Shown here: in pieces, positions 18,363-27,897 of the stretch
How positions within the stretch are numbered: the stretch's first letter is position 1
How the letters are laid out: each line of letters opens with the position of its first letter
Assembly: GCF_004378255.1 (NCBI RefSeq)
Contig: NZ_SNQG01000002.1
Coordinates: 124,001 to 188,000 of the forward strand
From: Mucilaginibacter phyllosphaerae
GTDB taxonomy: Bacteria > Bacteroidota > Bacteroidia > Sphingobacteriales > Sphingobacteriaceae
Reading direction: 5' to 3'
DNA length: 64,000 nt
Notes under the pieces: generated by a model
Database searches by the model: none
What the model saw: the letters and a program-made list of their open reading frames with translations, nothing else
Told to the model about the DNA's origin: nothing
Position numbers and translations under genes: made by a program

Positions 18363-18379
18363 ACAGTGCATAACAGTTA
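18363..18379 (+). promoter_or_regulatory. Candidate rhamnose operator 2 (upstream of the aldolase fusion)
   Basis: ACAGTGCATAACAGTTA, 16 of 17 identical to 17115-17131, followed by GTTAATTAATTTG, which resembles a Bacteroidota promoter -7 box. It lies 80 bp before the aldolase start. Confidence 0.6.
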
Positions 18380-18458
18380 AAAAATACTTGTTAATTAATT
18401 TGCGGCCCTTACAGAATTATTCACTCACGTTAAATCAATAGATTAAAAAATTATAAAT

Positions 18459-20579
18459 ATGTCTGCTAATACAACTCAATTTAAACATGTAAGTTACTTG
18501 TGGGATGATGCCCGTGCGGCCGAACTGGCGGGTGATGAAGTAGCACTGTTAATATACCGGTCTAACTTGCTGGGGGCCGATCTGCGCCTTACCAATTACG
18601 GCGGCGGCAATACCTCCTGCAAGGTTACCGATAAAGACCCTTTAACGGGTAAAGAGGTAGAGGTGATGTGGATCAAAGGGTCTGGCGGCGATATTGGCAC
18701 ATTAAAGAAAAGCGGACTGGCGGCTTTATATGTAGACCGTTTACGCAGCCTGGAAAACGTTTACCGCGGCATTCAGTTTGAGGATGAGATGGTAGAGCTG
18801 TTTAACCACAGTATTTTTGACCTTAACTCCAAAGCACCGTCTATCGATACACCTTTACACGGCTTTTTACCCTTTAAGCATATCGACCACCTGCACCCCG
18901 ATGCTGCCATAGCCATTGCGGCCGCAAAAGACGGTAAAAAAATAACCGAAGAACTTTTTGAAGGCACCATAGGCTGGGTAGACTGGCAGCGACCCGGTTT
19001 CGACCTGGGTTTGCAGCTAAGGGATTGCCTGGAAAGTAACCCAGGTATCCGCGGTATTATGCTGGGTTCGCACGGGTTGTTCACCTGGGGCGATACCGCT
19101 TATGAAAGCTACATCAACACCCTGGAGGTGATAGAAAAATGCGCCGAATATCTGGAGCAAAGTTATGCTAAGAATGGCAGCGTATTTGACGGCCCCATAA
19201 TGGAAAGCCTGCCCGAAGCTGACCGTAAAAAACAGGCCGTTGCTTTGGCCCCGGTACTGCGTGGTTTTTGCTCATCTAAAACACAGATGATAGGGCATTT
19301 TACAGATGATGCCAGGGTTTTAGAGTACATCAACTCTAACGACCTGGAACGCCTGGCACCGATGGGTACCAGCTGCCCCGATCACTTTCTGCGCACCAAG
19401 ATCAGTCCGCTGGTTTTAACGCTTGCACCGGATGAAAACCTGGCAGATGTTGCCGCGATAAAAGAAAAACTTACCCCTGCGTTTGAGGATTACCGCAAAA
19501 TGTATGAGGGTTATTACAACACCTGCAAGCACCCCAACAGCCCCGCCATACGCGATGCCAACCCCGTGGTGATACTTTATCCCGGCGTAGGTATGTTTAC
19601 CTTTGCCAAGGATAAGCAAACGGCCAGGGTAGCAGCGGAGTTTTATATCAATGCTATTAATGTAATGAAGGGTGCCGAAGCGATATCAGCATATACTTCC
19701 CTGCCGCGGCAGGAAGCGTTTGATATTGAGTACTGGCTGCTGGAAGAGGCAAAACTACAGCGCATGCCCAAACCAAAGGCCTTATCTGGCCGTATTGCTT
19801 TGGTAACAGGCAGCGCAGGGGGTATTGGCAAAGCTATTGCTAAAAAGTTTGCAGAAGAAGGGGCAGTTGTGATTCTTAACGATATGAATGCCGAACGATT
19901 GGCCGGCGCTTATGACGAATTTGTAAAGCAGTTTGGTAAAGATGCCTGTGTAACAGCCACGCTGGATGTAACCGATCAAACACAGATCCGGGAAGCTATG
20001 GCAACCGCTATACTGGCATTTGGCGGGGTAGATCTGATCGTGAATAATGCGGGCTTATCCATATCTAAAACCATTGCAGACCATACCGAAAAAGATTGGG
20101 ACCTGTTATATGATGTATTGGTGAAGGGCCAGTTTTTTGTTACCCAGGCCGCAGTTGCTGTGATGAAACAGCAGGCAATCGGCGGCGATATTATTAACAT
20201 TGTAAGCAAAAATGCCCTGGTAAGCGGGCCCAACAACGCCGGCTATGGCAGCGCAAAAGCGGCGCAGCTGCACCTGAGCAGGTTAAACGCTGCCGAACTG
20301 GGTGCAGATCATATCCGCGTGAATGTGATTAACCCGGATGCGGTAATAAGCGATAGCAATATATGGGCCGGCGGATGGGCCGAAGGCCGTGCTAAAGCTT
20401 ACGGCGTTACGGTAGAAGAATTACCCGCGTATTACGCCAAAAGGACTTTACTTAACGAAGTGATCTTACCTGTTGATATTGCCAACGCCTGCTTTGCCTT
20501 AACCGGCGGCTTGTTAAATAAATCAACCGGGAACGTAATTAATGTGGATGGCGGTGTTGCTGCCGGGTTTGTAAGATAA
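18459..20579 (+). CDS. rhaEW: Bifunctional rhamnulose-1-phosphate aldolase / lactaldehyde dehydrogenase
   Basis: 706 residues. Residues about 1-430 are a class II aldolase/adducin-type domain (TNYGGGNTSCKV, the WIKGSGGD turn, then His-containing HLHPDAAIAIAAAKDG and MLGSHGLFTWGD that fit the metal site). Residues about 445-706 are a short-chain dehydrogenase with the nucleotide loop TGSAGGIGKAIA, VNNAG, a catalytic Tyr/Lys in YGSAKAA, and a closing VDGGVAAGF. Known RhaEW fusions split L-rhamnulose-1-phosphate into dihydroxyacetone phosphate and L-lactaldehyde and oxidise the latter. Cytoplasmic. Its place between transporter, isomerase and kinase genes supports the call. Confidence 0.94.
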   Translation: MSANTTQFKHVSYLWDDARAAELAGDEVALLIYRSNLLGADLRLTNYGGGNTSCKVTDKDPLTGKEVEVMWIKGSGGDIGTLKKSGLAALYVDRLRSLENVYRGIQFEDEMVELFNHSIFDLNSKAPSIDTPLHGFLPFKHIDHLHPDAAIAIAAAKDGKKITEELFEGTIGWVDWQRPGFDLGLQLRDCLESNPGIRGIMLGSHGLFTWGDTAYESYINTLEVIEKCAEYLEQSYAKNGSVFDGPIMESLPEADRKKQAVALAPVLRGFCSSKTQMIGHFTDDARVLEYINSNDLERLAPMGTSCPDHFLRTKISPLVLTLAPDENLADVAAIKEKLTPAFEDYRKMYEGYYNTCKHPNSPAIRDANPVVILYPGVGMFTFAKDKQTARVAAEFYINAINVMKGAEAISAYTSLPRQEAFDIEYWLLEEAKLQRMPKPKALSGRIALVTGSAGGIGKAIAKKFAEEGAVVILNDMNAERLAGAYDEFVKQFGKDACVTATLDVTDQTQIREAMATAILAFGGVDLIVNNAGLSISKTIADHTEKDWDLLYDVLVKGQFFVTQAAVAVMKQQAIGGDIINIVSKNALVSGPNNAGYGSAKAAQLHLSRLNAAELGADHIRVNVINPDAVISDSNIWAGGWAEGRAKAYGVTVEELPAYYAKRTLLNEVILPVDIANACFALTGGLLNKSTGNVINVDGGVAAGFVR

Positions 20580-20605
20580 CCCCAAAAAAACTGATCGAAC
20601 TTAAA

Positions 20606-20624
20606 GGCCGGCTAACCACCGGCC
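20606..20624 (+). other. Small hairpin between rhaEW and rhaI
   Basis: GGCCGG/CCGGCC with a 7-nt loop in the 63-bp gap. No T run, so more likely an RNA-processing or stability stem than a terminator. Confidence 0.4.
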
Positions 20625-20642
20625 AACCAAAAACAAACCGAG

Positions 20643-21917
20643 ATGCAAATTGAGCAAGATAAATTACAGGAGATAAACCATACCGGCATTGAAAAACACC
20701 GGCGGCAGTTTGAACATGTTGCTGCCGATATAAACGATGTTGAAGCAGTATTGCAAAAGCTAAGTGTATTTAACATCGCTATCCCAAGCTGGGCGCTGGG
20801 CACGGGTGGCACACGCTTCGGCCGGTTTTCTGGCGGGGGCGAGCCGCGCAGCCTGGAAGAGAAGATTGAAGATGTAGGCGTGATACACGCGCTCAACAGA
20901 TCCAGCAATGCTATCTCCCTGCACATCCCCTGGGATATTCCTGAAAATGCCGCGTCTGTAAAAGAACTGGCGGCACAGCACGGTTTACACTTTGATGCGG
21001 TAAACTCCAATACCTTTCAGGACCAGAAAGGGCAGCAGCACAGCTACAAATTCGGCTCGCTGCACCATACGGATAAGGCGGTGCGCCAACAGGCCGTTCA
21101 GCATAATATCGAGGTCATAAAATATGGCGTTCAGCTTAATTCAAAAGCCTTGTCGGTCTGGCTGTCAGACGGGTCGAACTTTCCCGGTCAGCTTAACTTT
21201 CGTAATGCCTTTCAGAACACGCTGGAAAGCCTGCAGGAGATCTACGAAGCCTTACCTGCCGACTGGAAAGTATGGGTAGAATACAAGCCTTACGAGCCTA
21301 ACTTTTATTCTACCACCATCGGCGATTGGGGGCAATCGTATTTACTGGCATCCAAGTTAGGGCCAAAAGCAGCCACCTTGGTAGATCTGGGCCACCATTT
21401 GCAGGGCACCAATATCGAGCAGATTGTATCTTTACTGCTGATGGAGAATAAACTGGCGGGCTTCCATTTCAATGATTCTAAATACGGGGATGATGACCTT
21501 ACCGTGGGCAGCATTAACCCCTATCAGCTGTTCCTGATATTTAACGAACTGGTAGAGGGAATGGATGCACGCGGTATGGACCACGCCACCGGCCTGGGCT
21601 GGATGATCGATGCATCGCACAACGTAAAAGACCCTGTAGAGGATCTGCTGCAATCGGTACAGGCCATTAAAATAGCTTATGCACAGGCCTTAATTATAGA
21701 TAAGGATGCGCTAACCGCCGCCCAAAAAAATAACGACGTTGTGCTGGCCCAAGAAATACTGCAGCAGGCCTATCGCACAGATGTACGCCCGCTGGTGGCA
21801 GAAGCCGGCCTGCGCAACGGCGGTGCGTTAAACCCGGTTGCTGCTTACCGTAAATTGAAGGTGCGCGAACACCTGATAAAAGAACGCGGTTTAAACACCG
21901 TAGCTACCGGATTATAA
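20643..21917 (+). CDS. rhaI: L-rhamnose isomerase, RhaI type
   Basis: 424 residues with the xylose-isomerase-like TIM-barrel pattern of the non-orthologous RhaI group, not the classical RhaA. Metal-binding segments are visible: WVEYKPYEPNFY (Glu), DLGHHLQGTNI (Asp/His), FHFNDSKYGDDDLTVG (His, Asp). It also has the flexible N-terminal GTGGTRFGRFSGGGEPR loop typical of this family. Converts L-rhamnose to L-rhamnulose in the cytoplasm. The kinase gene begins 3 bp after its stop, so the two share an mRNA. Confidence 0.93.
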   Translation: MQIEQDKLQEINHTGIEKHRRQFEHVAADINDVEAVLQKLSVFNIAIPSWALGTGGTRFGRFSGGGEPRSLEEKIEDVGVIHALNRSSNAISLHIPWDIPENAASVKELAAQHGLHFDAVNSNTFQDQKGQQHSYKFGSLHHTDKAVRQQAVQHNIEVIKYGVQLNSKALSVWLSDGSNFPGQLNFRNAFQNTLESLQEIYEALPADWKVWVEYKPYEPNFYSTTIGDWGQSYLLASKLGPKAATLVDLGHHLQGTNIEQIVSLLLMENKLAGFHFNDSKYGDDDLTVGSINPYQLFLIFNELVEGMDARGMDHATGLGWMIDASHNVKDPVEDLLQSVQAIKIAYAQALIIDKDALTAAQKNNDVVLAQEILQQAYRTDVRPLVAEAGLRNGGALNPVAAYRKLKVREHLIKERGLNTVATGL

Positions 21918-21920
21918 GAT

Positions 21921-23306
21921 ATGATGAGCCCAACACCCGTTATAGCGGTATTTGATGTGGGGAAGACCAACAAAAAACTGTTTCTGTTTGACCAGGATTA
22001 TCGCATTGTTTATGAAAAATCGGCGCGGTTTACCGAAACGGTTGACGAGGATGGCTTTGCGTGCGAAAACCTGCAAAGCCTGCGCCTGTCGGTATTTGAT
22101 TCGTTGAGCGAGATTTTCAGGCTGAAGGAGTTTGCGGTAAAGGCCGTAAACTTTTCGGCCTATGGCGCCAGCCTGGTTTACCTGGATGAAACCGGCCAGG
22201 CCATAGCGCCGCTGTATAATTACCTTAAGCCCTATCCCGAAGAGTTAAGCCACGAATTATACGCCAACTATGGCGGCGAACTGCCATTCAGCACCCAAAC
22301 AGCATCGCCTGTACTGGGTAGTTTAAATTCGGGCCTGCAGCTTTACCGCATCAAACACCGGCAGCCGGCATTATATCAGCGCATACAGTATGCGCTGCAC
22401 CTGCCCCAGTATCTGAGCTTTTTACTCTCGGGCCTATACTATTCAGACCTGACCAGTATTGGCTGCCACACCGCCCTTTGGGATTTTGGGAACAACCGTT
22501 ACCACGATTGGGTGAACGGCGAAGGTTTGGCTGTAAAGCTTGCACCGATAGCAGAAGCAGACAAGGCGCTGCCCGCCTTGTTCCCCGGCAACAACTATAA
22601 AGTGGGTATCGGCCTGCATGATAGTTCTGCCGCGCTGATACCTTATTTGGTTAATTTTCATGAACCCTTTATCCTTATCTCTACCGGTACCTGGTGCATC
22701 AGTTTAAACCCTTTTAACCAGTCGGCATTAACAGCAGATGAACTGGATAAGGATTGTTTATTTTATATTGGCTATCAGGGTAAGCATGTAAAGGCCTCGC
22801 GCTTGTTTTCGGGGCTGGAGCATGAGCAGCAGGTAAAAAGGATTGCTGCACACTTTAACCAGGATGCCATAAAATTCAGGAACATGTTTTTCAATCCGGC
22901 AGTAATCCTGAAGCTTAAAAAGCAATTCCCGCAGATGCAAAAAGATGTATTTGCCAAAGCATCCCTGTTTGCAACAAGGGATTTGGCGGCTTTTGAGGAT
23001 GATATAGAAGCCTATCACCAGCTGATGCTTGATCTGGTATGTTTGCAGGTGGGGTCTACCGGCATTATCTTAAATGATGCATCGGTAAAAAGGATCTTTG
23101 TAGACGGCGGCTTTAGCAAAAACAGTATTTACATGAACCTGCTGGCCGCAGCATTCCCCAATATGGAAACCTTTGCCGCTTCTATGGCCCAGGCTTCGGC
23201 AGTTGGCGCCGCGTTAAGCATCCACCAGGAATGGAATGTAAAACCAATAGCCACCGATATTATCGGGTTAAAATATTACGCGGCAAGCGGGGCCCTTGTG
23301 CTATAA
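21921..23306 (+). CDS. rhaK: Rhamnulokinase, FGGY family
   Basis: 461 residues. FGGY/ASKHA elements: phosphate-1 loop VFDVGKTNKKLFLFD, substrate-domain strand VNFSAYGASLVYLD, the catalytic-Asp region GLHDSSAAL, phosphate-2 loop ISTGTWCISLNP and adenosine motif FVDGGFSKNSIYMNLL. By position, it phosphorylates L-rhamnulose at O1. ATG ATG start; the first is used here. Starts 3 bp after rhaI. Confidence 0.92.
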   Translation: MMSPTPVIAVFDVGKTNKKLFLFDQDYRIVYEKSARFTETVDEDGFACENLQSLRLSVFDSLSEIFRLKEFAVKAVNFSAYGASLVYLDETGQAIAPLYNYLKPYPEELSHELYANYGGELPFSTQTASPVLGSLNSGLQLYRIKHRQPALYQRIQYALHLPQYLSFLLSGLYYSDLTSIGCHTALWDFGNNRYHDWVNGEGLAVKLAPIAEADKALPALFPGNNYKVGIGLHDSSAALIPYLVNFHEPFILISTGTWCISLNPFNQSALTADELDKDCLFYIGYQGKHVKASRLFSGLEHEQQVKRIAAHFNQDAIKFRNMFFNPAVILKLKKQFPQMQKDVFAKASLFATRDLAAFEDDIEAYHQLMLDLVCLQVGSTGIILNDASVKRIFVDGGFSKNSIYMNLLAAAFPNMETFAASMAQASAVGAALSIHQEWNVKPIATDIIGLKYYAASGALVL

Positions 23307-23356
23307 TATTGATGAAGGAGATAAAATTCCTTATATATGTATCTGGGTAAGCGCAA

Positions 23357-24391
23357 ATGACTAAGCAAGCAACTTTTTATGATTTTATAAAGATAGACGA
23401 GTACTCGGCCACACCCAAGTATTTGCAACTGGCCAGTTCTATCATCAACGCGCTGGAAGCAGCCGTTATTGAAAAGGATTATCTGTTACCCTCCATCAAC
23501 GAGCTGAGTTTTCGTTTTGAGATCTCCAGGGATACCATCCAGAAAAGCTACCGTCATCTTAAAAAAATAGGTGTGGTTAATTCTTTTCCGGGTAAGGGGT
23601 ATTGCATCTCTGATATTGATTTCAAGCAAAAGCTCCGGATCTTTTTGTTGTTCAATAAACTCAGCGCCCATAAAAAGATCATTTACGATAGTTTGGTGGC
23701 CGGGCTGGGGGATGACGTGGCCATAGATTTTTACATCTACAATAATGATTTTAACCTTTTTAAAAAATTACTGCAATCCAAAAAAGATGATTATTCGCAT
23801 TATGTGATCATCCCGCATTTTATGGAGGGCGGCGAAAATGCCAACGAGGTGATCAACGCCATCCCTAAAGATAAGCTGATACTGCTGGATAAGAACATCC
23901 CCGGTATCACCGGCGAATACAGCGTAGTGTACGAAAACTTTGAACAGGATATTTACGATGCGCTTTACCAGGCACGTACCCAGTTAAGCAAGTATCATAC
24001 GATGAAGCTGATCTTCCCCGAGCAAACTTACTTCCCGGTAGAAATTATTAAGGGGTTTAAGCACTTTTGCGAGCAGTATGCATTTAACCACGAGGTGATC
24101 GGCAATATCAGCAGCGCAACTATCAATAAGGGGGAAGTTTTCATCAGCCTGATGGAAGACGACCTGGTGATACTGCTGGAGCGCATCCTGGAGTATAAAT
24201 TTAAAGCCGGTAAGGATGTAGGGGTGATATCTTATAACGAAACGCCCCTGAAAAAGGTATTGCTTAACGGCATCACCACTATATCAACCGATTTTAAGTA
24301 CATGGGCGCGGCGGCGGCGGCCATGATCACAGAGCATACCAAGAAGAAAATAGAGGTGCCTTTTTATTACACCCGCAGGGCATCGTTATAA
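23357..24391 (+). CDS. GntR-family regulator of the rhamnose cluster
   Basis: 344 residues. Winged helix at about 15-85 (PKYLQLASSIINALEAAVIEK, LPSINELSFRFEISRDTIQK, VVNSFPGKGYCI), followed by a periplasmic-binding-protein/LacI-like sensor domain (residues about 90-340) containing DVGVISYNETPLKKVLLNGITTISTDF. This two-domain layout is typical of GntR regulators that sense sugars. Last gene of the rightward cluster, 50 bp after the kinase. Likely controls the motifs at 17115 and 18363; repressor or activator mode unknown. Confidence 0.9.
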   Translation: MTKQATFYDFIKIDEYSATPKYLQLASSIINALEAAVIEKDYLLPSINELSFRFEISRDTIQKSYRHLKKIGVVNSFPGKGYCISDIDFKQKLRIFLLFNKLSAHKKIIYDSLVAGLGDDVAIDFYIYNNDFNLFKKLLQSKKDDYSHYVIIPHFMEGGENANEVINAIPKDKLILLDKNIPGITGEYSVVYENFEQDIYDALYQARTQLSKYHTMKLIFPEQTYFPVEIIKGFKHFCEQYAFNHEVIGNISSATINKGEVFISLMEDDLVILLERILEYKFKAGKDVGVISYNETPLKKVLLNGITTISTDFKYMGAAAAAMITEHTKKKIEVPFYYTRRASL

Positions 24392-24406
24392 GTAAGGCTG
24401 GTTTCA

Positions 24407-25273
24407 CTATTTCTTCCACATCGATACTATCTTTTTGCAACCCGCTATTATTGCCAGCGCAATTAACCCGGCTACCAGGCCGAATGCCAGCTCTTTGATA
24501 ATGGATGGGAAGTTGGGCAGCAGGTGGTGCAGGTAATCGATATTGTGCACAAAAATACCGCCCGATACTAAAATTAAGGCGATGGTGCCTACAACGCTTA
24601 ATACCTTAATAATAACAGGCAGCAGCTTAACCAAAAAAGCACCGATGGCCGACAGGGCGCCTTTATTATTGGCCTTTTTAATGAGTTTATAGCCGGTATC
24701 ATCCATTCTTACAATAAGGGCTACCAGCCCGTAAACGCCCACCGTGGCTATAAATGCAACTGCCGAAACCGTTATTACCTGTATCATCAGGCTTTTTTCT
24801 GCTACAGAACCTAAGGCAATAATTACGATCTCTACAGACAAAATAAAATCGGTAGTAACGGCCGATCTGACCTTGGTTTTTTCGGCATCAGCATCAGTTT
24901 GTTCTTTATCCTTAATTACCTCATGGGCCGGTTTTGCACGATGGAAAAGAAATTCAACAATTTTTTCGACACCCTCATAGGCCAGATAAAACCCGCCCAA
25001 TACCAGTATGATCTTGATAGCCGCTGGGAAAAATATATTTAATAATAAAGCAACGGGCACGATGATAAGCTTATTTAATAACGAGCCTTTGGTAATTGCC
25101 CACAGCACAGGCAGCTCCCTTGATGATAAAAAGCCGGTTGCTTTTTCTGCATTTACGGCAAGGTCGTCGCCCAGTATGCCCGCGGTTTTACGGGTGGCTA
25201 ATTTGGTTGCCACCGCCACATCATCCATCAAAGCGCCAATATCATCTAAAACAGCAAAAAAGCCTGAAGCCAT
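24407..25273 (-). CDS. DUF808-family membrane protein
   Basis: 288 residues matching the DUF808 (YedI) pattern: the start MASGFFAVLDDIGALMDD, the charged segment TRKTAGILGDDLAVNAEKATGF, then about six membrane helices. The E. coli homologue is an inner-membrane protein of unknown function. It converges on the GntR gene with 15 bp between stops, so it is a separate unit. Confidence 0.9.
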   Translation of the reverse strand: MASGFFAVLDDIGALMDDVAVATKLATRKTAGILGDDLAVNAEKATGFLSSRELPVLWAITKGSLLNKLIIVPVALLLNIFFPAAIKIILVLGGFYLAYEGVEKIVEFLFHRAKPAHEVIKDKEQTDADAEKTKVRSAVTTDFILSVEIVIIALGSVAEKSLMIQVITVSAVAFIATVGVYGLVALIVRMDDTGYKLIKKANNKGALSAIGAFLVKLLPVIIKVLSVVGTIALILVSGGIFVHNIDYLHHLLPNFPSIIKELAFGLVAGLIALAIIAGCKKIVSMWKK

Positions 25274-25392
25274 GTTTAATTATTATGTTGTGCCTTATAA
25301 ACTCCGTTTACTGTTATTAGTTTAGTTTATTTGGCATATTATAGCATAATACTTTAAACGATATAAGTTATCAGCAATGCTGAACAAGCCTG

Positions 25393-25875
25393 CTATTCTG
25401 TTTCAAAGGTAACGGTTACATTGCCGTTACCCAAAGCAGTGGCATAACCATCCGTATCGTTTACGGCACCAATTTTTGTATATGCAAACGATGTTTGAAA
25501 GCCTTTGTAAAATAGTACCAATGTTCTCGATCCGTAAAGCATGATATCGCCGTTATTAATATTGCCGGGATTGGAGGATTGGGTTGGTAATGACGAGGCG
25601 AGGTCAAAAAACTTTTCGTTTGCGTTTAAATCCTTCATTTGGATAGTAAGGGGCAGTAATTGAGCGAAGGCCCTGCCCGTTGCATTATTTGCCAGTGTGG
25701 CGGTAAATACTTTTGAATTGATTGTTATTTTCATTTTAAGGCTGGTGTTGGGGTTTGTAGCATCAGGGGTTGTTCCGGCGCCATCATCATTACCCTTTGA
25801 GCAGGAAAACGATGAAACAGCTAAAGCCGTTAATAACAGCAGTAAAAGGAGGTAGGTGCGATTGATGTGTTTCAT
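25393..25875 (-). CDS. Cyclophilin-like-fold lipoprotein
   Basis: 160 residues. Lipoprotein signal peptide with lipobox SFSC (Cys about 25), a low-complexity linker (DDGAGTTPDATNPNT), then a cyclophilin-like barrel of about 110 residues: MKITINSKVFTATLANNATG, AFAQLLPLTIQMKDLN, GDIMLYGSRTLVLFYKGF, YTKIGAV, and a final VTVTFE strand. Proteins with this fold lack the prolyl-isomerase residues and have no settled function. Fourth and last gene of the leftward acyltransferase/cupin set, 42 bp after the previous stop. Confidence 0.75.
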   Translation of the reverse strand: MKHINRTYLLLLLLLTALAVSSFSCSKGNDDGAGTTPDATNPNTSLKMKITINSKVFTATLANNATGRAFAQLLPLTIQMKDLNANEKFFDLASSLPTQSSNPGNINNGDIMLYGSRTLVLFYKGFQTSFAYTKIGAVNDTDGYATALGNGNVTVTFETE

Positions 25876-25917
25876 GATGGGATATAAGTATATTTGGATA
25901 AAAGGGATTAATGCATC

Positions 25918-26649
25918 TTACAATTCGGCTAAAATGCCGCTTAAAATATCTGCCTGCTTTTTACCGATCTGTTTTGCGGTTACTACCGCCACAGCTATGA
26001 GTTGTTGTTTGCTTAAACCTGTATTAATGCCTGCCTGCACATGGAATTTTAATTGCGAAGCCACACCAGGCATTGCAGCAAGGGCAGCTATGGTAACCAG
26101 TTCCCTTTGTTTGTAGGATAGTACGTCGCTCTTAAAAATATCGGCAAATAAATGTTCTTTCAAAAATGTATCTATTCGTGGTGCAAATTCGCCAAAGCCA
26201 GGTGCCGGCTTTGGCTGCGGCGTTTGGCTTAAGGTTTCCAGCGTTTTACGGCCTCTTTCATAATTATCTGTGGTATCGGCTTGGTCAGCATATTCTTTCC
26301 CCGGGTTATCTGTAATGCCTTTTAACCTGCGTGCATCTAAAACAGCCATTAGTAAGGTTATGCCGTTCAAGCTTCGTGGGAAACCGCAATAAGCGTATAA
26401 CTGCACCAGCGCTTCTTTGATCTGGTTAACCGTAAGCCCGGCATCCAGGCCGGCATTAAGCGCTGGTTTTAAATGATCCATGTCGCCAACCGCAGTGAGT
26501 GCAGATATGCTAACCATACACTGCTCCTGGCTATTTAAAGCGTTTAAAGGCTTTGTTGTATTTTGTGCTGTCATCTTTTTGGGGGTCGATAAAAAGATCA
26601 AGCATAACGGCCATAGCAGCCATTTAGCTTTGCCTTTAAATTTTAACAT
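25918..26649 (-). CDS. Carboxymuconolactone-decarboxylase-family protein, two tandem domains, exported
   Basis: 243 residues. A hydrophobic N-terminal segment (about 8-25) suggests a signal peptide. Two CMD/AhpD-like repeats follow, about 45-120 and about 165-240; each has the helix QLKFH-V-AG-N-G-[LS]-K-Q-[LI]-type turn. Neither repeat shows the CxxC of AhpD peroxidases: the first has AYCGFPRS, with one Cys. So peroxidase activity is unlikely and a lactonase- or decarboxylase-like role is possible. Its start overlaps the cupin stop by one base. Confidence 0.85.
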   Translation of the reverse strand: MLKFKGKAKWLLWPLCLIFLSTPKKMTAQNTTKPLNALNSQEQCMVSISALTAVGDMDHLKPALNAGLDAGLTVNQIKEALVQLYAYCGFPRSLNGITLLMAVLDARRLKGITDNPGKEYADQADTTDNYERGRKTLETLSQTPQPKPAPGFGEFAPRIDTFLKEHLFADIFKSDVLSYKQRELVTIAALAAMPGVASQLKFHVQAGINTGLSKQQLIAVAVVTAKQIGKKQADILSGILAEL

Positions 26650-27155
26650 TATTTTTTGTTAACCGCTGCATATTCCTCTTCGGTTACCGGTTTTAGCCAA
26701 AATACATTTACATCATCTTTATAATTAGTGATGGCAATGTGCACCATCCCGGTGTCTGCCGACGCCCCGTGCCAGTGCTCTGTATTTTCGGGGATGTTGA
26801 TCACGTCGCCCTTTTGTATGGCCTGTGCGGCTTTGCCTTTTTGCTGATACCAGCCCTTTCCTTCGGTAACTATTAAAACCTGCCCTTTGGGGTGGGTGTG
26901 CCAAACCGTTCTGGCCCCGGCCTCGAAGGTTACGCTGCCCATCAAAAAATCATTATTGGCATCCCTGGGTAGCAAGGGCTTCAAAAAGGCGTTGCCGGTA
27001 AAATAATTATCGGGCAATTTATCCCCCTTCGGGAATAATGAGCTATCGTTTAATGTTGTCATGTTCTCCTGGTTTTTGCCGCTTGTACAAGCGGCTGTTA
27101 ATAATAACCCTGTTAAGGCGAATAAGTTAATGGCTGATCTTACTTTCATAAACAT
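26649..27155 (-). CDS. Cupin-domain lipoprotein
   Basis: 168 residues. Signal peptide with lipobox TAAC (Cys about 23). Cupin motif 1 in TVWHTHPKGQVLIVTEGKG and motif 2 in GDVINIPENTEHWHGAS provide the His/Glu metal ligands. Cupins of this kind often accompany CMD proteins and AraC regulators in Bacteroidota and Proteobacteria. One-base overlap with both neighbours (TAATG junctions) indicates a tightly coupled operon. Either ATG 27155 or ATG 27149 could be the start. Confidence 0.87.
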   Translation of the reverse strand: MFMKVRSAINLFALTGLLLTAACTSGKNQENMTTLNDSSLFPKGDKLPDNYFTGNAFLKPLLPRDANNDFLMGSVTFEAGARTVWHTHPKGQVLIVTEGKGWYQQKGKAAQAIQKGDVINIPENTEHWHGASADTGMVHIAITNYKDDVNVFWLKPVTEEEYAAVNKK

Positions 27156-27718
27156 TAATTAATGGTTTTGATGAACTTCGCCGGAATCCCGCCCACAATC
27201 ACGTTATCCGCAACATCCTTAGATACAACTGCGCCTGCCGCTACAATAGCGTTTTCCCCAACCGTTACCCCCGGTAAAATGGTGCAGTTTGCCCCCAGCC
27301 AGGCATTTCTTTTAATCAGTATGGGCTTAGTGATAAGCGAGCGCCTGTCGGCAGGGTTAGCCGGATGGTTCTCGGTGACCAGGTTTACTCTGGGGCCTAT
27401 CAGCACATGGTCTTCAATAGTAATCCCGCCCATATCCAGAAAGGAGCATGCATGATTGATAAAAACGTGCTTCCCGATGCTGATGAACTTGCCGAAATTG
27501 GTATAAAACGGCGCAAATATGGTGGTGCTGTCATCTATATTTTGGCCGGTAATGTCTGATAACAACAATCGCACCTGCTGAATCTCAACTGCAGCATTGA
27601 GTTGAGCAGATAGCCGGATGGTACGGTTCACCACCTCATCTATTTCCCGGAAACCCGGGTCGTTTAAGGAAATAACCTTGCCTGCCCGCAGCCTTTTAAA
27701 AATATCTGATTGGTCCAT
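27155..27718 (-). CDS. Left-handed beta-helix sugar/maltose-type O-acetyltransferase
   Basis: 187 residues. An N-terminal helical cap is followed by hexapeptide repeats (FISIGKHVFINHACSFLD, ITIEDHVLIGPRVNLVTENH, AWLGANCTILPGVTVGENAIVAAGAVVSKDV) and ends VGGIPAKFIKTI. The catalytic His of INHACSF and ENHP match the maltose/galactoside acetyltransferase family. Cytoplasmic, acetyl-CoA dependent. First gene of the operon divergent from the AraC regulator. Confidence 0.9.
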   Translation of the reverse strand: MDQSDIFKRLRAGKVISLNDPGFREIDEVVNRTIRLSAQLNAAVEIQQVRLLLSDITGQNIDDSTTIFAPFYTNFGKFISIGKHVFINHACSFLDMGGITIEDHVLIGPRVNLVTENHPANPADRRSLITKPILIKRNAWLGANCTILPGVTVGENAIVAAGAVVSKDVADNVIVGGIPAKFIKTIN

Positions 27719-27897
27719 TTAATGTTTATGCTTCATGGAAATTCTTCCTGTAAGTAATTGATGGTGCAAATTTCGCCCCGGCCGGCCGGATTGTGTTTAT
27801 ACAGGTTACGGTTTTATTTACCAGTTTTACTCATGCGGCAGTCAATTGTGCCTTATCATAAAATGGTTGCCTAAATTTGTACGGTAAAACCTTGATA

